DNA from: Arthrobacter_M sp030063245
Lineage (GTDB): Bacteria; Actinomycetota; Actinomycetes; Actinomycetales; Micrococcaceae
Assembly (NCBI RefSeq): GCF_051131705.1
Contig: NZ_CP180316.1
Span: forward strand, 4,092,001 to 4,156,000
Reading direction: 5' to 3'
Length of the DNA stretch: 64,000 bases
The notes below the pieces were generated by a model. It was not told the origin of the DNA. It searched no databases and saw nothing but the letters and a program-made list of their open reading frames with translations. Of the stretch, positions 55,529 to 64,000 are shown one piece after another (the stretch's first letter is position 1; every line of letters starts with the position of its first letter). The translations under genes were made by a program, and so were the position numbers.

Positions 55529-56755
55529 ATGGTCACAGTGCCTTCACTTCAGCATGACGCGGACGCCCTCCGAGATGAGATCATCGATTTCCGCCGGGCC
55601 CTCCACCGCATCCCGGAAATCGGCCTCAACCTGCCGCTGACACAGCGGCTGCTGCTTGACCGGCTGGAGGACCTTGACGGCTTGGAGATTACCCTGGGCC
55701 ACCGGCAAAGTGCCGTCACTGCCGTGCTGCGCGGCGGACGGCTCAGGGAAGACGGCACCGCCGGCCCCGTGGTTTTACTGCGGGGGGACATGGACGCGCT
55801 TCCGGTCAGCGAAGAGACCGGCCTGGATTTTAGCTCCGAAATTCCCGGAGCCATGCACGCCTGCGGGCACGATATGCATGTGGCCGCCCTCTACGGCGCC
55901 GTCCGTGTGCTGCACCAGCGACGGGAGGATCTCTGCGGCGACGTGGTTTTCATGTTCCAGCCGGGTGAAGAAGATTACAACGGCGCACGCTTCATGGTTG
56001 AAGACGGCGTCCTGGACGCAGCGGGCCGGCAGGTCGAGGCCGCGTTCGGGCTCCATGTCTTTTCCGGCAAGTTCGACAATGGAGTTTTCTACTCCCGTCC
56101 GGGCACGCTCATGGCTGGCTGTGAAGAATTTTATGTCACCGTCAGAGGCGAGGGCGGACACGGGTCGCAGCCACATCTGGCCAAGGATCCGGTGCCCGTA
56201 GCCTGCGAAATGGTGCTCGCCATGCAGACCCTGGTGACGCGCGGTTTCGACGTATTCGATCCGGTGGTGGCCACCGTCGGGCGGATAGCGGCAGGTACTC
56301 TGGGGAATATCATTCCCGACACGGCAAGTTTTGATCTGACGCTGCGGGTCTTCTCGTCGGAGAACCGGGACAGGATCGTTGCCGATGTCCAGCGCCTGTG
56401 CCGCGGCATTGCGGATGCCCATGGCATGACGGTGGAGCTCGTGCAGACACCGGACTACCCTGTCACCGTCAACGCGCCGCAGGAACACCAATACTTGGCG
56501 GACATCATCACCAAAACCTTCGGAACCGGCAGCTTCCGCGAATTGGATGTGCCGATGACGGGTTCGGAGGATTTCTCACACGTACTGCACGAAGTTCCCG
56601 GCGCCTATGTGCTGCTCGGCGCAACTCTCGAGGAGGAACCCCTGAAGGCAGCTATGAACCATTCTCCCCGCGCTGCCTTCGATGACTCTCTCTTGCCGAA
56701 AGCCGCGGCTGTCCTGGCCGAACTGGCCTTCCAGCGGGCGGACTATTCTGCCTGA
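55529..56755 (+). CDS. M20D metallopeptidase family amidohydrolase
   Basis: 408 residues. Metal ligands: the HACGHDMHVAALYGA block, the Glu pair in MFQPGEEDYNGARFM, a His in VRGEGGHGSQPHLAKDPV (lid-domain His), and the final His in AMNHSPRAAFDD. The N-terminal FRRALHRIPEIGLNLPLTQR is the M20D hallmark (HipO/IAA-amino acid hydrolase type). It hydrolyses an N-acyl amino acid to free acid and amino acid. With a GntR operator shared with the Rieske/ABC operon, it probably opens the substrate imported by that transporter. A few residues at the N-terminus are uncertain (ATG 55529 or GTG 55535). Confidence 0.93.
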   Translation: MVTVPSLQHDADALRDEIIDFRRALHRIPEIGLNLPLTQRLLLDRLEDLDGLEITLGHRQSAVTAVLRGGRLREDGTAGPVVLLRGDMDALPVSEETGLDFSSEIPGAMHACGHDMHVAALYGAVRVLHQRREDLCGDVVFMFQPGEEDYNGARFMVEDGVLDAAGRQVEAAFGLHVFSGKFDNGVFYSRPGTLMAGCEEFYVTVRGEGGHGSQPHLAKDPVPVACEMVLAMQTLVTRGFDVFDPVVATVGRIAAGTLGNIIPDTASFDLTLRVFSSENRDRIVADVQRLCRGIADAHGMTVELVQTPDYPVTVNAPQEHQYLADIITKTFGTGSFRELDVPMTGSEDFSHVLHEVPGAYVLLGATLEEEPLKAAMNHSPRAAFDDSLLPKAAAVLAELAFQRADYSA

Positions 56756-56847
56756 GTCCCCGGGTGGGGATAGATTAGCGCTATGGCATGGGCGGGGACA
56801 GCGGACTCCGGAACAGCGCAAGCTTCAGATGCGCAGGTCAGCAGGGA

Positions 56848-57543
56848 GTGACCGGGACGACGACGGCGGTCCTGCTGGCCGCGGGTGCCGGCCGCCGGTT
56901 GGGCCGGGGCCCGAAGGCCCTGCTTGCGTTCCGGGGAACAACGCTGGTTGAGCATCTGGCCGGCGTGCTCCGCGCGGGCGGCTGCCGGGACGTCGTCGTC
57001 GTACTGGGCGCGGATGCTCAGCTGGTCCGGTCCCGCACCGATCTGCGGTCCTACCGGATCCTCGAGAACCCGCGCTGGGCGGAGGGCATGAGCACCTCGT
57101 TCCGGCTGGGCATCGGCGCTGCCCATCCCGGGAACCACGTGCTGGTGGCGCTCGTGGATCAGCCCGCACTCACCGCTGCGACGGTGACCCGGCTGCTGGA
57201 GGCGCACCGGGGCGGAAGGGTGACCGCCGCCGGGTACATCCCCTCCCCCGAAAGCGTCTTCCCCGAAAGCGCGCCCGCCAACAGTGCTTCCCGCGACAGC
57301 CCGTCCTCTCACGGCGCATCCCCGGACAGTGCGTCCTCCTACAGCGCAGCGGTCCTGCAGCGCGGGCATCCGGTCCTTTTCGATTCATCTCTGGCCCGGC
57401 AGGCGGCTGCTGTAGCGTCCGGAGACTCTGGCGCCCGTACTTTCCTGCGGACCAACCCAGGGCTAGTGGATCTGATCGACTGCTCTGACCAGTCCGACGG
57501 TGCCGACGTTGACACCGTCGAGGGCCTGCATCTGCTGGGCTGA
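56848..57543 (+). CDS. mocA: MocA-like molybdenum cofactor cytidylyltransferase with Ser-rich insert
   Basis: About 231 residues. The nucleotidyltransferase motif is AVLLAAGAGRRLGRGPKALL (GT-A fold), with VALVDQPALTAATV and ILENPRWAEGMSTSFRLGIG. It transfers CMP to molybdopterin to make MCD for xanthine dehydrogenase-type enzymes. The conserved GHPVLFDSSL follows a ~36-residue Ser/Pro/Ala-rich insert (residues ~130-168, with repeats of PESVF PESAP and DSASS type) not usual in the family. GTG at 56848 is chosen over an upstream ATG-like start at 56788. The 3' end overlaps the xanthine dehydrogenase gene by 81 bp on the opposite strand. Confidence 0.82.
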   Translation: MTGTTTAVLLAAGAGRRLGRGPKALLAFRGTTLVEHLAGVLRAGGCRDVVVVLGADAQLVRSRTDLRSYRILENPRWAEGMSTSFRLGIGAAHPGNHVLVALVDQPALTAATVTRLLEAHRGGRVTAAGYIPSPESVFPESAPANSASRDSPSSHGASPDSASSYSAAVLQRGHPVLFDSSLARQAAAVASGDSGARTFLRTNPGLVDLIDCSDQSDGADVDTVEGLHLLG

Positions 57544-60303
57544 GCCAACGTCCGCCAAGCCAGCGTCCCGCAGTCCCAGATAGATCCTGTCCCGCGCCAG
57601 CGGCAGCTCGGTGAACCTGACCCCGGTGGCGTTCCGGATCGCGTTCGCCAGCGCTGGCGCCACCGGGTTGAACGGGCTCTCACTCATGGACTTCGCTCCG
57701 AGCGGACCCAACTCGTCCGAGGTTTTGGCAAAATAGACCTCGCTGCGCGGCACATCCGCGAACGTGGGCAGGTGATACTGCCGAAAAATTTTCGTCTCCA
57801 CCGCCCCTTCCGCGCCAACCACCACGTCCTCGTAGAGCGCCGCACCCATAGCCTGCGCAATGCCGCCCTCCACCTGGCCGCGGCACTGCATCGGATTCAC
57901 CACCACACCGGCGTCGGCCGCCTGGACGCTTTGCACGATCCGCAGCTCGCCCGTGCCTGAATTCACCGCCACCCGGAAACCGTGCACATTGAAGGCCACG
58001 GACCGCGGGCTGCCACCCCAACGTCCCTGCGCCAGCAGCGGCGTTCCGGCGGCCTCGGCGTGCCGGTACAGCTCCTCCAGCGGGATGCGGACGCCGGCGC
58101 AACCGACCGAGCCGGAGTCCAGCCGGCAGTCCGACACGTCCGCGCCGCTGATAACGGCGGCGGACTTCAGCAGTGTGCAGGCGAGTTCCTCCGCCGCAGC
58201 CAGCGATGCCTTGCCCGCCACCACGGTGCCGGTGGAACCGAACGCCCCGCTGTCATGACCGACGACGTCGGTATCGGACTGCCGGACCAGGACCCGGTCC
58301 GCCGTGGTCCCCAGCGCGGTGGCCACCAACTGGGCGTGCACCGTCGTCGTGCCGTTACCGAACTCCGCTGTGCCCACGCTTGCCTGGTAACGACCGTCCG
58401 GCAGCAGCGCCACCGTGGCCTCGGCAAAATGGCCGCGCGGCGGCACCGTGTCGATCATGGACACCGCGGACCCTTCGCCGACCAGCCACCCCGGCCCGGG
58501 ATCATCAACGCCGGCCGCCCGCTCCCGTTCGCGGCCGCGCGCCAACGCGTCCGCGGTCAGTGCAATGCACTGGTCCAGCCCGTAGCTGCCCGGCAGCAGG
58601 ATCACATCCTCCTCCGGCTCCGGCTGGGTGGACAACATCACGTCCCCCTTGGCGATGATGTTGCGCCGGCGGAACTCCATCGGGTCCATCCCGATGCCCG
58701 CCGCCAGCTCATCCATTGCGGATTCGACGGCGAAGATCATCTGGCTCAAACCATAACCGCGGAAGGCACCGGCCGGAACGGTGTTCGTGTAGACGGCGTG
58801 GGCGTCCACCTTCTTGTTGGCGCAGCGGTAAATGGCAATGGATTCACCGCAGCCGTGGAACATTACGCCGGGGGCGTGGTTGCCGTAGGCACCTGTGTTG
58901 GTGACAACGTCGAAGGACAGCGCGGTCAGCGTTCCGTCGCGGCGCGCGCCGGCCCGGACATGGATCCGGAAGGGGTGCCGGGTGGTGGCCGCGGTGAATT
59001 GTTCTTCGCGCGTGAATTCCAGCTGCACGGGGCGTTTCAGCTTCAGCGCAGCGAGCGCCACGATGTCCTCGGTGAGCATTTCCTGTTTACCGCCGAATCC
59101 GCCGCCCACCCGTTCGCAGATCACCCGGACCTTTTCCGGCGGCAGGCCGAAGACGCGGCAGAGTGCCCGCCGGGTCAGGAAGGGCACCTGCGTTGAGGTG
59201 CGCAGCACCAGCCGGTCGGCGGCGTCGAAATACGCAATGGCGGCGTGAGTTTCCAGGGCAGCGTGCTGCACGCGCTGGGTCCGGTAGGTGTTTTCGTGGA
59301 CAAAGTCTGCAACAGCAAGCCCGGCCTCCACATCCCCCAGCTCGCTGTGCAGTTCCGCCACCACGTTGTGTTCGGGGCGCGAAATGCGGCACTCCAGCGG
59401 ATCCTTTTCCCCGTGGATCACCGGCGCCCCCGGCCTCATGGCCGCCACCGGATCGAACACCGCCGGCAGCACCTGGTAGTCAACGCGGAGCCTGCGCACT
59501 CCCTCTTCGGCCGCGCCGACGCTGTCCGCCACCACCGCGGCGACGCGCTGGCCGATGAAGCGGACCACGTCGTCGAGCACCCGGGTATCATCCGGATCAT
59601 CCAGATAGCCCTCGTGCTGGGCGGTGGAGAAGCGCTGGGCGGGGGCGTCCTCGTGGGTGAAAACCGCCTGAACACCGGGCACCCCCAGCGCGCCCGCGGC
59701 ATCAATGGAAAGAATGCGGGCGTGCGCGTGCGGCGAGCGCAGCACCTTCAGATGCAGTAGGTCCGGGAGCTCCCCCGCCGGAACATCCAGCGCGTACCGC
59801 GCTGCCCCGGTCACCACGCCCAGACCGGCGGGGGCGGCCACGTTGTCGCCGGCCTGCTGGCGGTCCCCGCCGACATGACAGACCCCGCGGACCGCATCCT
59901 CGATGGCGCGGTAGCCGGTGCAGCGGCAGAGGTTGCCCTTGAGGTTCCGGGGCAGGTTCCGCTTCTGTTCCTCATCAAAGGTGGCCGCTGTCATCAGCAT
60001 TCCGGCGGTGCAGAACCCGCACTGGAAACCCTGGGCGGCCAGGAAATTCTCCTGCATCGGGTGCAGGCCCTCCGGCGTGGCCAGACCCTCCACGGTGGTG
60101 ACCTGCCGGCCGTCGGCGCGGACCGCCGGGTAGATGCAGCTGTGCACCGGTTTCCCGTCCACGTGGACCGTGCAGGCTCCGCAGTCGCCGCCGTCACAGC
60201 CCTTCTTGACCCCCAGGTTGCCCTGCTCACGCAAAAAGGTGCGCAAGCACTGGCCGGGACGGGGCTGGGCGTCCGTGGACGAGCCGTTGATGTCCATCGC
60301 CAT
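57463..60303 (-). CDS. Xanthine dehydrogenase: fused FeS and molybdenum subunits
   Basis: 946 residues. Residues 1-~155 carry two [2Fe-2S] clusters: CDGGDCGACTVHVDGKPVHSC with Cys36, 41, 44 and 56, and QCGFCTAG plus LCRCTGY. Residues ~160-920 are the molybdenum-cofactor subunit (VRVICERVGGGFGGKQEMLT; GAFRGYG; YTNTVPAG; GTAEFGNGTTT; ELGPLGAKSMSES with the catalytic Glu region). It oxidises hypoxanthine and xanthine to urate. The FAD gene ends three bases upstream. The last ~27 residues (QQMQALDGVNVGTVGLVRAV DQIH) are antisense to mocA and look unconserved. Confidence 0.93.
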   Translation of the reverse strand: MAMDINGSSTDAQPRPGQCLRTFLREQGNLGVKKGCDGGDCGACTVHVDGKPVHSCIYPAVRADGRQVTTVEGLATPEGLHPMQENFLAAQGFQCGFCTAGMLMTAATFDEEQKRNLPRNLKGNLCRCTGYRAIEDAVRGVCHVGGDRQQAGDNVAAPAGLGVVTGAARYALDVPAGELPDLLHLKVLRSPHAHARILSIDAAGALGVPGVQAVFTHEDAPAQRFSTAQHEGYLDDPDDTRVLDDVVRFIGQRVAAVVADSVGAAEEGVRRLRVDYQVLPAVFDPVAAMRPGAPVIHGEKDPLECRISRPEHNVVAELHSELGDVEAGLAVADFVHENTYRTQRVQHAALETHAAIAYFDAADRLVLRTSTQVPFLTRRALCRVFGLPPEKVRVICERVGGGFGGKQEMLTEDIVALAALKLKRPVQLEFTREEQFTAATTRHPFRIHVRAGARRDGTLTALSFDVVTNTGAYGNHAPGVMFHGCGESIAIYRCANKKVDAHAVYTNTVPAGAFRGYGLSQMIFAVESAMDELAAGIGMDPMEFRRRNIIAKGDVMLSTQPEPEEDVILLPGSYGLDQCIALTADALARGRERERAAGVDDPGPGWLVGEGSAVSMIDTVPPRGHFAEATVALLPDGRYQASVGTAEFGNGTTTVHAQLVATALGTTADRVLVRQSDTDVVGHDSGAFGSTGTVVAGKASLAAAEELACTLLKSAAVISGADVSDCRLDSGSVGCAGVRIPLEELYRHAEAAGTPLLAQGRWGGSPRSVAFNVHGFRVAVNSGTGELRIVQSVQAADAGVVVNPMQCRGQVEGGIAQAMGAALYEDVVVGAEGAVETKIFRQYHLPTFADVPRSEVYFAKTSDELGPLGAKSMSESPFNPVAPALANAIRNATGVRFTELPLARDRIYLGLRDAGLADVGSAQQMQALDGVNVGTVGLVRAVDQIH

Positions 60304-60306
60304 GTC

Positions 60307-61356
60307 CTACGCACCTTCCTGGCGGGTTCCGGCAGGGCCGTTTCCGGCGGGACTGTTTCCGGCAGGTCTGTTTACGTCAGGTCTGTTTCCGTCAGAGGTG
60401 ATTCCGTCAAGGTTGTTTCCGGGAGGGAGAAGCTCGGCGCGGATTTCCTCCGCCAGCCGATAGGTCATATCGCGGCGCCACGCGGGCAGACCGTGGATGT
60501 CATCGTGATAGAGCGACTGCGGAATCGCCGCGTCCAGCGCAGCCCGCAGCCCGTCAGCGGTAGGCACGCCACCGCCGTCGCGCATTCCGCCGCCACTGTC
60601 CCTGCCCACTTGGCCGCCGTCGCGCATTCCACCGCCGTCGGTCAGGCCGGTCGACGACGGCGCAAAGCGCAGCTTGACCGGGCGCTTTGTCGCGGCCGTG
60701 ACCGTCAGCACGAAGCTGCCGTCGTCGTCGCGCCGGCCGATCAGCAGCACGCCCGACCGCCCCAGGTTGGACAGCGACAGCCGGCGGAATGCCGTCTGCG
60801 CGCGCAGGGCGGCGGCCGGCAGGGTAATGCTGCGCAGCAGTTCACCGGGCGCCAGCGACGTCACGCCGTCTCCGACCACCAGCTCTTCGACCGCCACGGC
60901 GCGCGTGCTGCCGTCGACCGTCCAGATTCTGGCGGTCCCGTCCAAGGCTGCGGTCAGCGACGTCATGGGTCCGGCCGGCAGCGCGGTGCACAGATTCCCG
61001 CCCACCGTGGACATGTTCCAGATTTTGAAGGAGGCCACAAAGGCGTCGCAGCACGGGCGCACCAAGTCAAGCCCGGGCCACGTCGCCGGCAAATTTGGCT
61101 GCCCTGACACTTCCGCCGTTTCCGCCGTTTCCAGTAGTGCATACAGCTCGGCGATGGTGCAGGTAGCGGCCAGCTCAAGGCCGTCTGCCGTAACGGTAAC
61201 GGGCGTCCAGCCTGCGGCGCTGATGTCCAGCAACCGGCGCAGCACGCTGCTCCCGTAGGAAAACAGCACTGTCCCGCCGGCCAGCCACGCGTCGCCCGGC
61301 CGCCAGCGCCCCGGGTCCGTGGTGTGGATGGTGGATTCGATGGTGTTCATATCCAT
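60307..61356 (-). CDS. Xanthine dehydrogenase FAD-binding subunit
   Basis: 349 residues. The FAD-binding domain shows AWLAGGTVLFSYGSSVLRRL, ASFKIWNMSTVGGNLCTALP and PMTSLTAALDG, typical of the medium subunit. A C-terminal CO dehydrogenase flavoprotein-like domain follows, interrupted by GGGMRDGGQVGRDSGGGMRD repeats. The tail has GNRPDVNRPAGNSPAGNGPA repeats from a 15-bp unit near 60340-60420. It carries electrons from the FeS clusters to NAD. It lies directly upstream of the fused FeS-Mo subunit gene (3-nt gap). Confidence 0.9.
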   Translation of the reverse strand: MDMNTIESTIHTTDPGRWRPGDAWLAGGTVLFSYGSSVLRRLLDISAAGWTPVTVTADGLELAATCTIAELYALLETAETAEVSGQPNLPATWPGLDLVRPCCDAFVASFKIWNMSTVGGNLCTALPAGPMTSLTAALDGTARIWTVDGSTRAVAVEELVVGDGVTSLAPGELLRSITLPAAALRAQTAFRRLSLSNLGRSGVLLIGRRDDDGSFVLTVTAATKRPVKLRFAPSSTGLTDGGGMRDGGQVGRDSGGGMRDGGGVPTADGLRAALDAAIPQSLYHDDIHGLPAWRRDMTYRLAEEIRAELLPPGNNLDGITSDGNRPDVNRPAGNSPAGNGPAGTRQEGA

Positions 61357-61381
61357 GCCAAGCTCCTAATGTTGCGAAAAA

Positions 61382-62611
61382 TCAGTGGTGCGCGGTGGCA
61401 TGCACAGAAGCAGCGGGCAACGGCCCATCATCGCCCCGGCCAGCGCCATGGATGGGACCGGCACCATGGCGCAACGGGCCGACACTGCGCTTGCCGGCGC
61501 GGGTGGCCAGAATCTCTGCGGTGATGGAAACGGCCACCTCGGCCGGTGTCACCGCGCCCAGGTCCAGGCCGATGGGCGAATGCAGGCGGTCCAGGCTCGC
61601 CGGCGGAACTCCGGCGTCGAGCAGCGCCTCGGTCCGCTGAGCATGGCTGCGCCGCGATCCCATGGCCCCCAGATAGGCAACGTCAAGGTCCAGCGCCGCC
61701 GTGAGCAGCGGGATTTCGAATTTAGGGTCGTGGGTGAGCACGCAGATCACGCTGCGTCCATCCACCCGGCCCGCCGCGGCCTCCGTCCGCAGGTAGCGGT
61801 CCGGCCAGCTGGTGACCACCTCGTCCGCGCGGTCGAAGCGGGGCTGCCCGGAGAAGGCCGGGCGTGCGTCGCAGAGCGTCACGCGGTAACCGAGCAGCTG
61901 CGCGACCGGCAACAGCGCGGCACCGAAATCATTGGCTCCAAACAGCAGGAACCGTGGCGCACTGAGCCGGGATTCAACGAACAACGTGAGCGGCTCGCCG
62001 CAACAATCGGCCGAGTCGGTGGTCAGCCGGAGCTGCCCGGTCCAACCCGCGCGCAGCAGCGGTATCAGTTGCGCGGCGGCCGTTTGCACCGCAACCGACT
62101 CTCCCAGCATGGCGGTCAACCCGGTGATGATGGACTCCGGCTGCACGTTCTGCGGTTCGGAAACGACGACGACGCCGCCACCGCCTGCGTCGATGCGCCG
62201 GATCAGCGCGGCCGCCGCCATCGGGCTGCGCCCGGCTAATGCCGCCAACGCGCCGGCCGTCAACATCGGCGCCGCGGGAGTCCGTTCTCCCGTGGAGACC
62301 GGCTGAACCAGCACCTCGAGACTGCCTCCGCAGGTCAGCCCGACGGCGAGCGCGTCGGAGTCGGTGTAACCGAAATGCCGCCGGCTCGACTCACCGCTGG
62401 CAATCGCTTCGAAGGCGGCCTCGACGACGGCGCCTTCGATGCAGCCGCTCGAGAGACTGCCCGTCAGCGCACCGTCCGGGCTCACCAGCATGGACGTCCC
62501 GAGCGCCCGCGGCACCGAACCCGTTGCTCCCACGATGGTGGCGACGGCGTACGGGCGGCCGTCGCCGGACTCTGCCAGCAGTGCCAGCAGCGAATCCAGA
62601 AGATCCAACAT
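61382..62611 (-). CDS. xdhC: XdhC-family molybdenum cofactor insertion protein
   Basis: 409 residues from the ATG at 62611. The first XdhC-CoxI domain shows YAVATIVGATGSVPRALGTS and GSLSSGCIEGAVVEAAFEAI, with Cys in the conserved SGC site. The second Rossmann-like part has FLLFGANDFGAALLPVAQLL, SVICVLTHDPKFEIPLLTAA and YLGAMGSRRSHAQR. XdhC binds Mo cofactor, protects it and supports its sulfuration before delivery to xanthine dehydrogenase. It ends just before the xdh FAD gene start, so xdhC, FAD and Mo subunits form an operon. It is preceded by the AzgA permease. Confidence 0.92.
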   Translation of the reverse strand: MLDLLDSLLALLAESGDGRPYAVATIVGATGSVPRALGTSMLVSPDGALTGSLSSGCIEGAVVEAAFEAIASGESSRRHFGYTDSDALAVGLTCGGSLEVLVQPVSTGERTPAAPMLTAGALAALAGRSPMAAAALIRRIDAGGGGVVVVSEPQNVQPESIITGLTAMLGESVAVQTAAAQLIPLLRAGWTGQLRLTTDSADCCGEPLTLFVESRLSAPRFLLFGANDFGAALLPVAQLLGYRVTLCDARPAFSGQPRFDRADEVVTSWPDRYLRTEAAAGRVDGRSVICVLTHDPKFEIPLLTAALDLDVAYLGAMGSRRSHAQRTEALLDAGVPPASLDRLHSPIGLDLGAVTPAEVAVSITAEILATRAGKRSVGPLRHGAGPIHGAGRGDDGPLPAASVHATAHH

Positions 62612-62774
62612 GACTGTATTATTCCTCCTCCGCGGGTGGTGCGGCCTTGAATCCCGGTTTGGCGTGTGGGCCGCGGGCCTGGACATAGTCTTTGGGTCGC
62701 ACATCTGGTCGGGTAGGGGCAGGCACGCGGCGCCGCTCCGGGAGGGACCCCCCGAACCGCGCAGCGCCTACGTC

Positions 62775-64000
62775 CTAGCCGCCCATCCAGGCAGCGATCG
62801 GCCCACGGGCAAAATAGACCAGGAAACCGGCCGCAACCACCCACATCAGCGGATGGATCTTTTTCCCCTTGCCCGAAGCACCCCGGACCACCACCCAGCT
62901 GATGAACCCCACGCCGATTCCGTTAGCAATCGAGTAGGTCAGCGGCATGGTGACAATCGTCAGAAAGACCGGCAGGGCCACCGAGAACTTCTTGAAGTTA
63001 ATCTCCCGGATCTGGGCCACCATCATGGCACCAACCGCCACCAGCGCCGCTGCGGCAACCTCTATGGGCACCACCGCGGTGAGCGGTGTCAGGAACATAG
63101 AGCCCAGGAACAACAGGCCCGTGACCACCGAGGCCAGTCCCGTGCGGGCGCCCTCGCCAATCCCGGCGGCGGAATCCACATAGACCGTGTTCGATGATCC
63201 GCTGGTCATTCCGCCGGCGACGGCGCCGATCCCCTCGACGATGAACGCGGACTTCAGCCGGGGGAAAGTCCCGCGCTTGTCCGCCAGTCCGGCACTCTTG
63301 GCCAGTCCCGTCATCGTTCCCATCGCATCGAAGAAGTTCGTGAAAACCAGGGTGAAGACGAGCATGGTGGCCGCGAGCGCCCCCAGCCGGCCGAAGGCTC
63401 CGAAGAGATCGAAGTGTCCCAGCAGCCCGAAGTCCGGCACGGATACGAGCGTTCCGGAGAGCTCCGGCTTGTTCAGATGCCAGCCGCCCGCGTTGGACGG
63501 TCCGGACGAACCGATCCGGAAGACCGCCTCGATGACGACGGCGGCGATGGTGCTCACGATGATGCCGATCAGCAGACCGCCCTGAACCTTGCGCGCCAGC
63601 AGGATCCCGATCAGCAGCAGGGCGCCGACAAAGACCAGGGTCGGCACCGAGGTGATGGAGCCGCCGTCGCCCAACTGAACGGGCGGCCCGCCCTTAGTTG
63701 GCCGGACAAAGCCGGAATCGACAAATCCAATGAAGGCGATGAACAGACCGATGCCCACGGTGATGGCGGCTTTAAGTTCGCGCGGCACCGCCCGGAAAAT
63801 GGCCGTCCGCGCGCCCGTGATGCCGAACAGCACGATCAGGACGCCGTTAATCACCACCAGTCCCATGGCTTCCGGCCAGGTCACCTCGCCGATGACGGAG
63901 ACAGCAAGGAAGGAATTGATGCCCAGGCCTGCCGCCAGTCCGAACGGCAGGTTCGCCACGATGCCGAACAGGATCGTCATGACCCCGGCCGTCAGACCAG
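62775..64000 (-). CDS. AzgA-type NCS2 purine permease, partial (runs off the window end)
   Basis: The frame is open to base 64000; at least 408 residues are visible, lacking the N-terminal TM1-2 part. Recognisable AzgA/PbuG segments are LTAGVMTILFGIVANLPFGL AAGLGINSF, FTNFFDAMGTMTGLAKSAGL, FIVEGIGAVAGGMTSGSSNT and YVDSAAGIGEGARTGLASVV. These permeases import hypoxanthine, guanine or adenine. It lies upstream of xdhC on the same strand, so it would supply xanthine dehydrogenase. The internal ATG at 63980 is not the start. Confidence 0.92.
   Translation of the reverse strand, partial: GLTAGVMTILFGIVANLPFGLAAGLGINSFLAVSVIGEVTWPEAMGLVVINGVLIVLFGITGARTAIFRAVPRELKAAITVGIGLFIAFIGFVDSGFVRPTKGGPPVQLGDGGSITSVPTLVFVGALLLIGILLARKVQGGLLIGIIVSTIAAVVIEAVFRIGSSGPSNAGGWHLNKPELSGTLVSVPDFGLLGHFDLFGAFGRLGALAATMLVFTLVFTNFFDAMGTMTGLAKSAGLADKRGTFPRLKSAFIVEGIGAVAGGMTSGSSNTVYVDSAAGIGEGARTGLASVVTGLLFLGSMFLTPLTAVVPIEVAAAALVAVGAMMVAQIREINFKKFSVALPVFLTIVTMPLTYSIANGIGVGFISWVVVRGASGKGKKIHPLMWVVAAGFLVYFARGPIAAWMGG

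Noticed and set aside
57982..61107. Long plus-strand open frames across the xanthine dehydrogenase genes
   Set aside because: Antisense of conserved domains; products are Arg/His-rich and unrecognisable.

Overview
The window looks like a chromosomal segment of a high-GC Gram-positive actinobacterium, most likely an Arthrobacter-type member of the Micrococcaceae. The reasons are the GC-rich third codon positions, frequent GTG and TTG starts, the homodimeric AceE pyruvate dehydrogenase of actinobacterial type, a DinB/DUF664 protein, a CopD-CtaG fusion, a DUF6457 protein and a short HU protein. This placement is inferred from protein style alone; no rRNA or tRNA gene was found.

Layout. 1-16 kb: household genes. 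These are a glyoxalase-fold protein, a divergent MFS/LysR pair with a clear LysR box, panD, a START-like protein, an epimerase, an AEC transporter, a thioredoxin-NHL protein coupled to a CopD-CtaG copper/oxidase-assembly protein, HU, and a zinc-free ribosomal protein operon rpmB-rpmG-rpsN. 16-32.8 kb: small actinobacterial families (DUF7715/DUF3024-like, EVE, DUF6457), a YdeP-type molybdoenzyme, transporters, a GST, acyl-CoA dehydrogenase and regulators. This part also holds several broken genes: a siderophore-interacting protein remnant, a frameshifted CynX-type MFS, a degenerate VapBC and a dienelactone hydrolase remnant. 33-35.3 kb: an ArsR/SRPBCC operon whose second gene is split by a fresh IS630 copy with a TA duplication.

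37-46 kb and 56.8-64 kb: two blocks of a purine and ureide catabolic locus. The first has an NCS1 permease, hydantoin/allantoin-type racemase, HpcH/HpaI-type lyase, peroxiredoxin, uraD-uraH-uricase and an NCS2 urate/xanthine permease. The second has a MocA-like cytidylyltransferase, a fused FeS-molybdenum xanthine dehydrogenase with its FAD subunit and XdhC, and an AzgA-type purine permease cut by the window end. Together they would import purines, oxidise them to urate, and carry urate through 5-hydroxyisourate and OHCU to S-allantoin. aceE sits between them.

49-56.8 kb: a compact, probably GntR-controlled catabolic module. It comprises a VanA-like Rieske oxygenase, a small unknown protein, a polar amino acid-type ABC importer and a VanB-like reductase in one direction, and GntR plus an M20 amidohydrolase in the other. 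Two copies of the palindrome GAATAC-N3-GTATWC lie exactly on the predicted -10 boxes of the two outward promoters, which makes this the best candidate for an undescribed system here.

Two genome-scale habits stand out. One is tandem duplication of 9-27 bp segments, four times spanning a stop codon. The other is a dispersed palindrome family, one copy of which lies in frame inside a coding sequence.
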